From assembly GCF_019393635.1 (NCBI RefSeq), contig NC_057862.1, forward strand, positions 243,460,941 to 243,524,940: a stretch of 64,000 nucleotides of DNA, written 5' to 3'. The notes beneath the pieces were generated by a model. That model did no database searches. It saw only the letters and a program-made list of their open reading frames with translations, and was not told the origin of the DNA. This DNA is from Dromiciops gliroides (Eukaryota > Chordata > Mammalia > Microbiotheria > Microbiotheriidae). This document shows, in pieces, positions 34,341-45,605 of this stretch; the first letter of the stretch is position 1; every line of letters begins with the position of its first letter. Made by a program: the position numbers and the translations under genes.

Positions 34341-34405
34341 TGTTACATATTCAGTTCTAACTTGCTACTACTTACATAGTTTAAAAAATAATCATTCACA
34401 TTTTT

Positions 34406-34605
34406 TTTTTTTTGGAAAAAACAAACCTCAGACAGAACTTTATTGTTCCCCATGCGGGGCAAATGCAGAGGGAACAAATCCCTACAAGGGAACAGATGAT
34501 GGCTGGAGCGGACAGTGCAGAGAAGGGCTTGGGCAGCCCACATCCAAACTGCACCCCCAGTGTGACAGCCCCACCCCTCCCTGACCCCCTCAACACACCA
34601 AGACA
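34406..34605 (-). pseudogene. 5'-truncated retrocopy of an mRNA 3' UTR, source gene unknown
   Basis: A GC-rich 200-bp segment reads on the minus strand as a 3' UTR with ACAATAAAGTTCTG (poly(A) signal) followed by a poly(A) tract (T run at the low-coordinate end). It is flanked by a 16-bp duplication AATCATTCACATTTTT at 34390-34405 and 34606-34621. The open frames across it are not convincing protein. The parent gene could be found by BLAST against marsupial transcripts. Confidence 0.75.
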
Positions 34606-35300
34606 AATCATTCACATTTTTAATGGTAATTAACACACTTTTCCTGTTTGTCCATGTCCCTTTCAGAGCTTCCTGATGCTCACTTCTTGATTCATTAAGG
34701 CTCTTTTCCTCCCTTCTTCCCTTCCTTCTGTGTTTTGTAAAATTAAATTACTATTACTATAGACACCAGTTTAGGGTAAGCATATATTAATTCATCAATA
34801 TTATACCAGTAAAGGATTGGCCACATGTCTCCCTAACTTCTGATGGAGGAGACCCTAGAGAGACAGCAAAGGAGACAGAGACCATATGGCCCCAGAGAGC
34901 AAAGAGAAGCCCAAAAGATGCCCCAGAAGACCTTTCATGGTGTCTTCCAAGGACTTTTTTATCCTCTTTTGATAGAGGCAGGTCATTACATATTGATCAA
35001 AGCTAATTGGTTAGCATCATTCAATTCCATTGGTTTATATGACTTGAAAGTAGTCTACATTAAAATAAACTCTAGAGATGATATCAGGGAAAAGAATGCA
35101 AAAGACCTTTACTCAAGTTTCTTAAGGTAAAATCCATTATCTAGGTGTAGTTTAATCTCATCAATCCTTCATCATTAATCTTCATCAATCCTTGTCCCAG
35201 ATGAGATTTGATGAAGTTTCTCAAAGAGAACTGGACTTTCTGGAAGGGGGTGGGGAAAGGACTAAGAAAGGGATCTTTGAGTCCCCCAAGAAACTGATTG

Positions 35301-35463
35301 TTGTTGTTGGTAGGGGTTTTTTTTGGGGGGGGGGCAATGGGGGTTAAGTGACTTGCCAAAGGTCACACAGCTAGTAAGTGTCAAGTGTCTGAAGCTAGAT
35401 TTGAACTCAGGTCCTACTGAATCCAGGGCCGGTGCTTTATCCACTGTACCACCTAGCTGCCCC
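35301..35463 (-). mobile_element. tRNA-derived SINE, antisense
   Basis: Approximate TSD GAAACTGATTG (35290-35300) and GAAATTGATTA (35464-35474). Confidence 0.9.
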
Positions 35464-35639
35464 GAAATTGATTATTAATAATTATTTTCTCATACTTCTT
35501 TCTTCCTTTTCTTCCTTCTTCTTCTTTCACTGTCACTACTCTCTACTATTTCAACTCTCCCAAAAAAGAAAACTAAAAGTCTTCCCTTGTAACAAGTATA
35601 TCCATACTTTTGCTGTTTCTGAAAATGTATGTCTCATTC

Positions 35640-35875
35640 TCCTCTGGTTCATTGTTGCTGTTGTTGTTTAGTCATTTTTCAGTTAGGTCTGACTCTTCAT
35701 GACCTCTTGGCAAAAGATACTGGAGTAGTTTGCCATTTCCTTCTCCAGCTTATTTTACAGATGAGCAAACAGGGTAAAGTGACACATCTAGTAAATGTCT
35801 GAGGCTGGATTTGAACTCAGGTTTTCCTAATTCCAAGCCTGCCACTCTATCCACTGTGCCACCTAGAGGCCTCTT
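35640..35875 (-). mobile_element. Older long SINE (MAR1-like), antisense
   Basis: GTTGTTTAGTCATTTTTCAG, TTTGCCATTTCCTTCTCCAG, ACAGATGAGCAAACAGGG and CCACTGTGCCACCTAGAGGC give the full long form. Confidence 0.75.
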
Positions 35876-36084
35876 CCTGGTTCATTACCTCTTTGCCAAA
35901 AGGTAGGAAGCATGATTTATCAGTAGGCTTCTGGGAATATAATTGGTTATTTTGACATGGGCCTAAAATCAATCAGAAGGGGTTTTTCCTATGAGAAACA
36001 AAATCAAAGATGCAGCAGGACTGGGAAGCTCTTTCTGTGAAAAATGATTAATCTATCAGGTAACAGTGATGTAGTAGTAGGGAT

Positions 36085-36625
36085 GGATTTAATTGATCGT
36101 GAGGCGTCTCAAAAGAATTACAAGACTCAGTGACTCAGTTTCCTGTTTTATTAGAATACTGTGAGGTGGAGCAGCTAGGTGATGCAGTGACTAAAGCACC
36201 AGCCCTAGATTCAGGAGGACCTGAGTTCAAATCCGGCCTCAGACACTTGACACTTACTAGCTGTGTAAACCTGGGCAAGTCACTTAACCCTCATTGCCCC
36301 CACAAAACCAAAAAAAAAAAAAACACAACAGAATACTGTGAGGGCACAGGGAGAATACCATAGGAAAAAAGATAAGGTATCTCAGATAGGAGAAGAAAGA
36401 TGGTTTTATTTATGGTAAGAAAAAATTGATTATCTCCTCATTATCCTAATCTCCACCTTAAGGAGGTACAGGGGAGGATTTATCCTTATTTGGAGTTCCT
36501 GGGGGTCCTAAGCCAACCCACAAGTCAAGTACCTTTTTCCCTGGAGGTGTGTTTTGGGGGTTTACAAGTCATAAGGTGAACCTAAGGACACATTTAGTCC
36601 TTTCTGCACATGTTCCTAAAGATGT
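36085..36625 (-). mobile_element. Partial LTR, antisense (3' half)
   Basis: Same LTR family as 8554-9394 and 33415-34038. From 36092 it reads the reversed LTR 3' end (GAATTACAAGACTCAGTGAC) to the middle (TTTCTGCACATG near 36601-36612). A SINE (36166-36329) is inserted. A 29-bp spacer separates it from an oppositely oriented partial copy. Confidence 0.78.
36166..36329 (+). mobile_element. tRNA-derived SINE in an LTR
   Basis: TSD AGAATACTGTGAG at 36153-36165 and 36330-36342. Confidence 0.94.
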
Positions 36626-36654
36626 CAGACTAAACTTGTCAGACTCGGAGTGAT

Positions 36655-37016
36655 ATAGAAGGCAAAAAGGGGTTAATAGAAAAACCTAAGACCCAAGCTC
36701 TAATTCAGATATGAGCTCTAAGAGGGATTCAAACCCCAGTTAATGGATAACTTAAAAGTCAGGATGCTAAGTTCTCTTACCCACAATAATCAGTACCCAT
36801 AAAGGGAATAGACAGAGCTAGGCCATGAAGGCCTAAGACTATAACAATGATACATTGACAGGATATAGAAACTCAAACTAGGAATAAATGATAAATGAAA
36901 ATATTTTGAAACTAGTCATGAGAAACAGAAAGAGACATGCGCAGAAAAGGCCACATTTGGCATCAAATTCACCTTATGAGTGTAAACCCCAAAAACACAC
37001 CTCCAGGGAAACCTTT
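36655..37016 (+). mobile_element. Partial LTR, sense (5' half)
   Basis: Begins TAGAAGGCAAAAAGGGGTTA and continues past CATGCGCAGAAAAGGCC to AACACACCTCCAGGG, the first half of the same LTR. Together with 36085-36625 it forms an imperfect inverted repeat over the overlapping middle segment. Confidence 0.78.
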
Positions 37017-37028
37017 GCATTTGGTTTC

Positions 37029-37198
37029 TTTTTGTTTGTTTTTTGTTTTTTGTTTTTATTTAGTGAGGCAGTTGGGGTTAAGTGACTTGCCCAGGGTCAC
37101 ACAGGTAGTAAGTGTCAAGTGTCTGAGGCCAGATTTGAACTCAGGTACTCCTGACTCCAGGGTCAGTGCTCTATCCACTGCGCCATCTAGCTGCCCCT
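37029..37198 (-). mobile_element. tRNA-derived SINE, antisense
   Basis: TSD TGCATTTGGTTT at 37017-37028 and 37199-37210. Half of the SINE-spacer-SINE arrangement also seen at 28.9 kb. Confidence 0.93.
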
Positions 37199-37460
37199 GC
37201 ATTTGGTTTTATGCATTTAAAAAACATTATTTGGGGGGCAGCTAGGTGGCACAGTGGATAAAGCACCAACCCTGGATTCAGGAGGACCTGAATTCAAATC
37301 CAGCCTCAGACACTTGACACTTAATAGCTGTGTGACCCTGGGCAAGTCACTTAACCCTCATTGCCACACAAAAACAAAACAAAACACAAAAACAAAAACA
37401 AAACATTATTCGGTGAAAGGGTCCTTAGGTTTCACCAGACTGCTACAGGGATCCAGGATA
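37199..37460 (-). mobile_element. hAT MITE fragment split by a SINE
   Basis: TGCATTTGGTTTTATGCATT at 37199 and GGTGAAAGGGTCCTTAGGTT at 37411 onward belong to one MITE copy in antisense orientation. A SINE (37232-37399) is inserted at its AAAACATTATT. Confidence 0.5.
37232..37399 (+). mobile_element. tRNA-derived SINE
   Basis: TSD AAAACATTATT at 37221-37231 and 37400-37410, inserted 33 bp from the previous SINE in the opposite direction. Confidence 0.93.
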
Positions 37461-37699
37461 CAGAAAAAAGGTGAAGAATTCCTCTTGTAGGAAGTGACTC
37501 AAGCTAACCCTTAAAGAGAGATTGGAGGAGAGTTCCAAACATGGTGGTCAGCTTGTGCAAAGACATAGAAAGGTAACTTGCATTGCATATATAAAGAACT
37601 GCAAGTGGTCCAGTTTGGTTTGACTGAAAGTAGAATACATGAAGGAGCAGTAATGTGAAAATCAGCTGGAAAGTCTGGCTGGAACTAGATAGTGAAAAA

Positions 37700-38710
37700 G
37701 GAGTCTTTATCCTTATTGGTTGGTTGTTATCCTTTGTTCTTGAAGAGAACCAAAATGACCACTATGTTGGGATTGAGGTACAGTGTGGCTGATCAGATCA
37801 ATATGAGCTCTAAAGACTCTGCCACAGGACTAGCGCAAATAGTCCATACGAACATTTTTGGTGGAGATGTCTCTAAATTTGCAAATCTCACATTTCTTTT
37901 GAGCTACTGCAATTCTGCTTCACTCAAGGAGCTCAGCATCTTCTTTAATGAGGGCATGTCAGGCTGCACGGTCCTGTGCCAGCATCTCCCATGTCACTCA
38001 ATGGATTCCAAAGGTCTTCAGAGAGACCTTGAGAGTATACTTGTATCTTTTCTTCGGACCTCCATGTGAGCACTTTCCTTGTTTGAGTTCTCCATAAAAT
38101 AGACTTTTAAACAAACATAAATTTGGCATTTGAACAACAGGGGTAGCCCACCAAGGTTATACTCTCTGCAGTAGAGTTTGAATGCTTGGCAGTTCAGCTT
38201 GAGAAAGGACCTCAGTATCCTGATGATCTTCAGATGTTCTAAGACAATTCCAATGGAAGGGATTCCATTTCCTGGCATGGCGCTAGCATACCATCCAAGT
38301 TTCACAGGCATACAACAATGAGATCAGCACAACAGCTCTGTCTGTAGGTCTTCTATTCGGCAGGCAGTGTTCTCTCCCCCACTTTCTTTCAGAACTTCCC
38401 GAACACTGAGCTAGCTCTGGCAATGCATGTAACAACCTCATCATCTATGTGGACATCCCCAGAAAGCATACTGCTAAGGTAAATTAACCTATCCACAGTA
38501 TTCAAAACTTCTCCATTTGCAGTAACCAATGGTTCCATGGATGGATGGTATAGTGCTGGCTGATGTGCTCCTGTGTTTTTGTTGTGTCAATTGTGAGGCT
38601 AAAATCAGCACAAGCAGCAGAGAATTGATCCATCCTTTATTGCATCTCAGCTTCAGCCCCTACATTGAGTGCACAATCATCTGCAAACAGAAAAATCACA
38701 TACTAACTCT
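37700..38710 (-). mobile_element. RTE-family LINE fragment with RT catalytic motif
   Basis: The minus strand is a decayed reverse transcriptase of a second RTE-like family. From 38699 downward it reads IFLFADDCALNVG (catalytic FADD box), then later AVVLISLLYACETWMVC, typical of RTE/BovB RT C-termini, and an untranslated 3' part ending near 37700. Several stops and shifts; not active. Confidence 0.75.
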
Positions 38711-39003
38711 ATTTTATCCTAGAGCCAATAGGAAACTACTGGAGCTTTTTTGAGGGATACAACATGGCCAGATTTATGCTACAGGAATACCAGTTCAGCA
38801 GCTATTTCAAAGATAGATTAAAGAGGGGCAAAACAAAAGACTAGGAGACCAATTAAGCGACTGTAGTAATAGTCCTAGTGACAAAGGAAATCAGCTATTA
38901 TTGATGAATTTGATTTATTTTTTTTTAGTTTGATTTATAGGATTAAACGCCCTTCTTTAGGAAAAGGTAACCCTAACAGCTAAGCCAGACTAACATAGAT
39001 AGT

Positions 39004-40447
39004 CTCTTTTTTTTTTTAATGTATGAGGTATTTTATTTTTTCCGTTACATGTAAAGATAGTTCTCAACTTTTGTTTATACATGCTTTACAATTTCAGATT
39101 TTTCTCCCTCCCTCCCCTCCCTCCCCCTCCCCTAGACAGCAGGTAATCTGATATAGGTTATATCTATATATCTATATACATATACATATATATATATATA
39201 CACACACATATATATACACATAATAACATTAATCCTATTTCTGCATTAATCCTGTTATAAGAGAAAGAATCAGAGCAGTGATGCAAAACCTCAAAATAGA
39301 AAAAAAAAAACAACAGCACCCAAAACAAAAGAAATAATATGGTTCAATCAGCATCTATACTCCACAGTTCTTTCTTTCTTTTTTTTTCTTGGATTTGGAG
39401 ATCCTCTTTTATCATGAGTTCCCTGGAACTCTTCTGTACCATTGCATTGGTGAGAAGAATATAGTCCATCACAGTAGGTCAACACTCAATGTTGATGATA
39501 CTGTGTACAATGTTCTTCTGGTTCTGCTCATCTCACTCATCATCAGCTCACACAAGACCCTCCAGGTTTCTCTGAACTCTTCCTGCTCATCATTTCTTAC
39601 AGCACAATAGTATTCCATTGTATTCATATACCACAACTTGTCCAGCCATTCCCCAATTGATGGGCACCCCCTCAACTTCCAATTCCTTGCTACCACGCAA
39701 AGAGCAGCTATAAATATTTTTGTACATGTGGGTCCCTTTCCCCCTTCCATGATTTCTTTGGGCAAAAGACCTAAAAGTGGGATTGCTGGGTCAAAGGGTA
39801 TGCACAGCTTTATTGCCCTTTGGGCATAATTCCAAATTGCTCTCCAGAATGGTTGGATCAGCTCACAGCTCCACCAACAATGCATTAGTGTTCCAATTTT
39901 CCCACAGCCTCTCCAACATTTATTATCTTCCTTTTTTGTCATTTTAGCCAATCTGATAGGTGTCAGGTGGTACCTCAGAGTTGTTTTAATTTGCATCTCT
40001 CTAATCATTAGAGATTTAGAGCATTTTTTCATATGGGAACAGATAGCTTTGGTTTCTTCATCAGAAAACTGCCTGTTCATATCCTTTGACCATTTCTCAA
40101 TTGGGGAATGACTTGGATTCTTATAAATTTGATTTAATTCCCTATATATTTTAGAGATGAGGCCTTTATCAGAAGCACTGGCCTCAAAAATTGTTTCCCA
40201 GCTTTCTGCCTCCCTTCTAATTTTGGATGCATTGCTTCTGTTTGTACAAATTTTTTTTTAATTTAATATAATCAAAATCATCCATTTTGCATTTTATAAT
40301 ATACTCTATCTCTTGTTTGGTCAAAAACTGTTTTCCTTTCCAAAGATCTGATAGGTACACTATTCCTTTCTCTCCTAATTTACCTATGGTATCACCTCTT
40401 ATGTCTAAATCATGTATCCATTTTGACCTTATTTTAGTATAAGGTGT
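39004..40447 (-). mobile_element. 5'-truncated L1, antisense, ORF2 C-terminal domain
   Basis: On the minus strand, from 40447 to a poly(A) run at 39010. The 203-codon frame (39469-40080) holds [38 protein letters not shown] and [15 protein letters not shown], ending SVDLL. Flanks share ATAGATAGT (38995-39003, 40448-40456), a short TSD. The 3' UTR carries the usual (TA)n and CCCTCC tracts. Confidence 0.88.
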
Positions 40448-40896
40448 ATAGATAGTGTCTTAAATCTAGGTTACATGTGGATTTAGTGAATAGATACATT
40501 GAGAAGACTTTATCATTTATTAGCAGATAATTTAGAAGAATAAAATAATCGTAAGATTGTAAGGTTTTTCGGAAGGCTAAATTTCCCTTTCTGGCAGAAA
40601 GTGGGGTTAGCCAGAAGCTAAATTCCCCTTTCTGGCAGTCAGAGAAAGGTCAGCTAAATAATAAGCACCCCCCCCGCCCCCCGCCGCTTTTTTTTCCTTG
40701 AGCTAGAGTCTAAGTTGAGTAATGGACTATTCTAAGGAAGATAGGGGTAACTACTAACCACAAGTTCCTCTTTCCCAGTACACTTTCTGGTTACAAAAGA
40801 TACTACCTGGAGGAAAGGACATCTGGCATAGGATTAAGAAAATCCTGGAGAAGCTAACTAATCAGATAATCTGCTTTATCCTATTGAATTATATTC

Positions 40897-41221
40897 TTTT
40901 TTTTTTTGCAATGCCTCCAATTTTTAATTAAGAAGCTGTTGTATGGTACATGGTGAGTAGTAGTTTGTTTCTTTATTTTAATTAATAAAGTATTTTATTT
41001 TTTTTCCGTTACATGTAAAGATAGTTCTCAATTTTTGTTCATACAAGCTTTCCAATTTCAGATTTTTCTCCCTCCCTCCCCTCCCTCCCCCCTCCCCTAG
41101 ACAGCAGACAATCTGATACAGGTTTTATATATATATATATATATATACACATAATAACATTAATCCTATTTCTGCATTAGTCATGTTATAAGAGAAAAAT
41201 CAGAGCAACGATGAAAAACCT
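40897..41221 (-). mobile_element. Short L1 3' end with a probable 3' transduction
   Basis: A perfect 16-bp duplication CTATTGAATTATATTC (40881-40896, 41222-41237) bounds 325 bp. The minus strand holds only L1 3' UTR (41221-40985) ending in AATAAAATAC, then about 80 bp of non-L1 sequence (40985-40908), then a second poly(A) run. Read-through transcription past the L1 signal into flanking DNA explains the structure. Confidence 0.75.
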
Positions 41222-41640
41222 CTATTGAATTATATTCAAAAAAAGTTTCTATAATTTTTCCAATTCCTCCTTTTTGTTATAAAAATCATCTCCTTAATCA
41301 CTCCCAGTTCCTGACCTCTAAGGAGAAGTCAGGTGACCTGGTCTGATATGCAAATGCTAGCTCAATAACTTCATCCTTAATTTCCTTTTTATTTCAGATA
41401 ATCAATTTGAACATTGGCAGGGAGGGTTCTGAATGATAGTAGCTGATATTTCCCCATTTTCCTTCAGGCTGTCCTTATTTTGTATTTTTTTTTTTTTTAC
41501 CAAACTACTAAGGATACCTTTTCCTCACAGTCCCTTACTCCCTTTTCAGTTTTATTGGAGGTATTGTCTTCCCCTTTTAGACTGTAAGCTGCTCAAGGGC
41601 AAGGACTAGCTTTCTTTTCTATATTCATATTCCTTCTGCT

Positions 41641-41741
41641 GGGGCAGCTAGGTGGTACAGTAGATAGAGCACTGGCCCTGAAGTTGGGAGGACCTGAGTT
41701 CAAATCTCTCCTCAGACTCTTACTAGCTGTGTGACCCTGGA
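41641..41741 (+). mobile_element. 3'-truncated SINE
   Basis: Head and middle (GGGGCAGCTAGGTGGTACAG ... GTGTGACCCTGGAC) present, then it joins an RTE-type repeat at 41745 without a tail. Confidence 0.85.
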
Positions 41742-41744
41742 CTT

Positions 41745-41965
41745 CAGGGGCTAACTCCAGTCATCCTGATATATATCTTGCCATTGGACCCAGATGGCTC
41801 TGGAGGATGGAGTGAGGTTGGTGACCTTATACAGCCCTCCCTCACTTAGATTCAATTCACTGCAAGCCATGACACATGACATCACCCTGATGTCATGGTC
41901 TTCCTTGAGATAGGACAAGCAATTCCCTGTGCTTATCGCTGTGACTAGGACATTGTTGACTATGG
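41745..41965 (-). mobile_element. RTE-family 3'-end type repeat, antisense
   Basis: The reverse complement carries TGAATCTAAGTGAGGGAGGG, CAGAGCCATCTGGGTCCAAT and ATCAGGATGACTGGAGTTAG, homologous to 21540-21710. It directly follows a SINE head that stops at about 41741. Confidence 0.45.
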
Positions 41966-42029
41966 TCAATATTGGTTAGAGAGGAGAAGATGAATGCAAG
42001 AGATATAGAACTGACAGACTTAGTTCTTG

Positions 42030-42324
42030 TGTCATTTTGGTTCCAGGCATTTTCTCTGGCTTTCCCCCATGTCTGGAATGGTCTCTCTCTTCAACTCCAT
42101 CTCACAACTTCCCTGGCTGCCTTCAAATACCAACTAAAATCCCATCTTCTACAGGAAACCTTTCCCAATCCCTCTTAACTCTAGTGCCTTACCTCTTTTA
42201 ATTATTTTCTTTGTTATTATTATTATTAAATTATTATTTAACAACTATTTCCTATTTATCTTCTATATACCTTATTTGTATATATTTTGTTTGCTTTCTC
42301 CCCCATTAGAATGTGAGCTCTTTG
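42030..42324 (+). mobile_element. L2-type LINE 3' end
   Basis: TTTCCCCCATGTCTGGAATG, AACTAAAATCCCATCTTCTA and CAGGAAACCTTTCCCAATCC followed by the AATGTGAGCTCTTTGA tail. Confidence 0.6.
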
Positions 42325-42720
42325 AACATTGTACACAGTAACAGCAATATTATATGTTGATCTTCTGTGAATAGCGTAGCAAATCTTACCAATTCAATGA
42401 TCCAAGACAATTCAGAAAGACTTATGATGAAAGGTGTTGTCTGTCCATCTCCAGAGAAAGAACTGATGGAGCCTGAATACAGATGGAAGATACTTTTCTT
42501 TATTTTATTTTTGGAGGTTTTTTGTTTGTGTTTTCTTTCACAATATGACTTATGTGTTTTGCATAAGTTACACATATATAACCTATGTCAAACCACTTAT
42601 CTTCTCAATGGGGGTAGAGGAAAGGGAGAGAATTTGGCACTCAAAATTTGAAAAAAAAAAAGACTTAAAATTGTTTTTACATGTAATTGGGGGAAAAATA
42701 AAATGTTGAATAATAAAAGA
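42325..42720 (+). mobile_element. L1-type 3' end fragment
   Basis: TTGTACACAGTAACAGCAAT, then the 3' UTR with ATGTAATTGGGGGAAAAATA at the end. Resembles the 3' end of elements A and B. Confidence 0.6.
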
Positions 42721-42910
42721 AAAAGAATGTGAACTCCTTAAAGATAGGGACTGTTTTACTTTTTTATTGTATTGCCAGTATGTAGCATAATGCTTCCTAC
42801 TTTGCTTAATGAATGCTTTATTCACTCTTTCTCCCTAGGGCCTGTGGTACTAAAGGAGAGAGTGTGCCTCTGGTTCAGGTCCTTGTCTCTGATGCAGAAT
42901 CTCCCTTTAC

Positions 42911-43064
42911 TTTTTTTTTGTTGTTGTTGTTGAGACAGATGGGGTTAAGTGACTTGCCTAGGGTCACATGGCTAGTAAGTGTAAAGTGTCTGAGGCCAAA
43001 TTTGAACTCAGGTCCTCCTGAATCCAGGGCCGGTGCTCTTTCCACTGCACCACCTACCTGCCCC
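42911..43064 (-). mobile_element. tRNA-derived SINE at a reused target site
   Basis: Flanked by CTCCCTTTAC at 42901-42910 and 43065-43074; the latter also bounds element B. Confidence 0.93.
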
Positions 43065-43246
43065 TCTCCCTTTACTTTTTTTTTTTTAAGCAACAAACAT
43101 TTATTTTATTTTTTTCAGTTACATGTAAGGGTAGTTTTCAACATTCATTTTCATAAGATTTAGAGTTCCAAATTTTTCTCCCTCCCTCCCTTTCCTCCCC
43201 CTTTCACAAGATCGCAACCAGGTTATATATGTACAATCCACAAGTG

Positions 43247-43411
43247 GTTTTTTTTTTTGTTGTTTTTTGTTTTTTTAGCAAGGCAATTGGGGTTAAGTGA
43301 CTTGCCAAGAGTCACACAGCTAGTAAGTGTTAACTGTCTGAGGCCAGATTTGAACTCAGGTACTCTTGACTCCAGGGCCAGTGCTCTATCCACTGTGCCA
43401 CCTAGCTGTCC
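43247..43411 (-). mobile_element. tRNA-derived SINE in element B
   Basis: TSD CCACAAGTG at 43238-43246 and 43412-43420. Confidence 0.92.
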
Positions 43412-44051
43412 CCACAAGTGTTCTTTTTATCAGTTCTTTCTATGGGGTTGGATAGTAAGCTTCCTCATTAGTTCCTTGGGATTGTCTTGGATCATTGCAT
43501 TGCTAAGGATATTTAAGTCATTCACAATTGCTCATTGAACAATACTGCTGTCACTATGCATGATGTCCTCCCAACTCTGCTCACTTCACTATACATTGAT
43601 GTTCATTAGTCTTTCCAGGTTTTGGGGGGATCATCCTGTTTGTCATTTCCTATAGCACAAGACCATTCCACCACAATCATATACCACAGCTTCTTCCATC
43701 ATTCCTCAATTGATGGACATTCCCCTGATTCTCAATTCTTAGCCTCCACAAAGAGTTGCTCTAAATATTTTTTGTACAATTTCCCCCCCTTTTCTCTTTT
43801 TCATGATTACTATTGTTAACTGTTTCCCTTCCATCCTATTCCCTTCCCCATAATATTTATTCTATTATCCCTCTTCTTTCATCCTATCACTCTTCAAAAG
43901 GGATTTGCTTCTGTCTGTCCCCTCCCCCATTCTGCCCTTCCTTCTTTTGCCCCTCTCTCTTTATCCCCTTCCCCTCCTCTTTTCCTGCAGGGTTAAAGAG
44001 ATTTCTCCACCCAATTGAGTGTGTACATTATTCCCTCCTTGAGCCAATTCT

Positions 44052-44197
44052 TTTTTTTTTTTTAGTGAGGCAATTGGGGTTAAGTGACTTGCCCAGGGTC
44101 ACACAGCTAGTAAGTGTTATGTGTCTGAGGCCAGATTTGAATTCAGGTCCTCCTGAATCCAGGGCCAGTGCTCTATCCACTGCGCCACCTAGCTACC
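44052..44197 (-). mobile_element. tRNA-derived SINE in element B
   Basis: TSD CCTCCTTGAGCCAATTCT at 44034-44051, with a slightly changed copy at 44198-44215. Confidence 0.92.
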
Positions 44198-44523
44198 CCT
44201 CCTTGAGCCTATTCTAATGAGATTGAGGTCTTTGAGCCAATTCTGATGAGTGTTAGGCTTTACTGCCCAGATTAAATAGATTACTCCACCCAGTTGGGTG
44301 TGTGTGTGTGTTAGTCCCTCCTTGAGCCAACTCTGATGAGTTTAAGGTCTTTTAGCCTTTTCTGATGAGTATAAAATTCATTTACTGCCCTGCTCCTCTC
44401 CCATCTCTTCCCCCACTCCATAAGCTTTTTCCTGTTTCTTTCATGTAGGATTTCACCTCTGCCCTTCCTCCTCCCACAGTGCATTCCTCTCACCCCTCAA
44501 TTTTATCCTAAAGATGTCATCAC

Positions 44524-44645
44524 TTAGCTAAGTGACACAGTAGACAAAGCATCATCCCTGGACCCAGGGGAATCCAAGCAAAAACCCAGCCTCAGACACA
44601 AGACAGTCACCCATTGTACGACCCCAGGCATGTCCCTCAACTCCA
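44524..44645 (+). mobile_element. Old SINE-like segment, part of element B
   Basis: Diverged SINE (ACTTAGCTAAGTGACACAGT, CAGCCTCAGACACAAGACAG, GTCCCTCAACTCC) antisense to element B. Both copies abut GATGACATCTTTA, the start of the purine-rich region. Confidence 0.6.
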
Positions 44646-44650
44646 ATTTT

Positions 44651-45605
44651 TTATATTTCTCTAGGGTTTTGTATTTGAAAGTCAAATTTACCATTCAGTT
44701 CAGGTCTTTTCATCACAAAGATCTGAAAGTCCTCTTTTTCATTAAAGTCCCATTTTTTCTTCTGAAAGATTATTATCAGTTTTGCTGGGTAGGTGATTCT
44801 TGGTTGTAATTCCAATTCCTTTGCCCTCTGAAATATCATATTCCATGTCCTCTGGTCCTTTAATGTAGAAGCTGCTAGATCTTGTGTTATCCTGACTGGG
44901 GCTCCACAGTACTTGAATTCTTTCTTTTTGGGAGTTTGCAATATTTTCTCCTTGACCTGAGAGCTCTGGAATTTGGCTATAATATTCCTAGGAGTTTTCC
45001 TTTTGGGATCTCTTTCTGGAGGTGATTGGTGGATTCTTTCAATTTCTATTTTAGCTTCTTCTTCTAGAATTTCAGGGCAATATTCCCTGAGAATATCTTG
45101 GAAGATGATGTCTAAGATCTTTCCTTGATCATGGTTTTCAGGTAGACCAATAATTTTCAAATTATCTCTCCTGGACCTATTTTCCAGGTCAGCAGTTTTT
45201 CCTAGAAGATATTTCACATTGCCCTCTATTTTTTATTCATTTGGATTTGCTTTATTGTGTCTTGGTTTCTCATAAAGTCACTGGCTTCCATTTGTTCAGT
45301 CCTAATTCTTAGGCAATTATTTTCATCAGAGAGCTTTTCCATTTGGCTTTTCATGCTGTTGACTTTTTTTCTCATGCCTTTCCTGCATCACCCTCATTTC
45401 TCTTTCCATTTTTTCGTCTACCTCTCTAACTATATCTTCAAAGTCCTTTTTTGAGCACCTCTATGGCCTGAGCCCAATTCATATTTTTCTTGGAAGCTTT
45501 AGGTATAGGGGCCCTGATGTTAACATCTTCCTCTGAGGGTGCACCTTGGTCTTCCTTGTTATTGAAGAAATTTTCTATGGTCCTCACCTTTTTCTGTCTG
45601 CTCAT
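44651..45605 (-). pseudogene. L1-type ORF1 pseudogene (element B)
   Basis: ORF1p frame from ATG at 45605 (MSRQKKVRTIENFF) through a coiled-coil part, then a one-base loss in an A run near 45232 that breaks the frame. The downstream 188 codons are open: TADLENRSRRDNLKIIGLPE (RRM start), ERDPKRKTPRNIIAKFQSSQ and AASTLKDQRTW (C-terminal domain), PAKLIIIFQKKKWDF, ending QNPREI. It is better preserved than the copy at 7 kb. Confidence 0.85.

Noticed and set aside
37692..38311. 125- and 97-codon ORFs as genes
   Set aside because: They are shadows of a decayed RTE reverse transcriptase lying on the minus strand.
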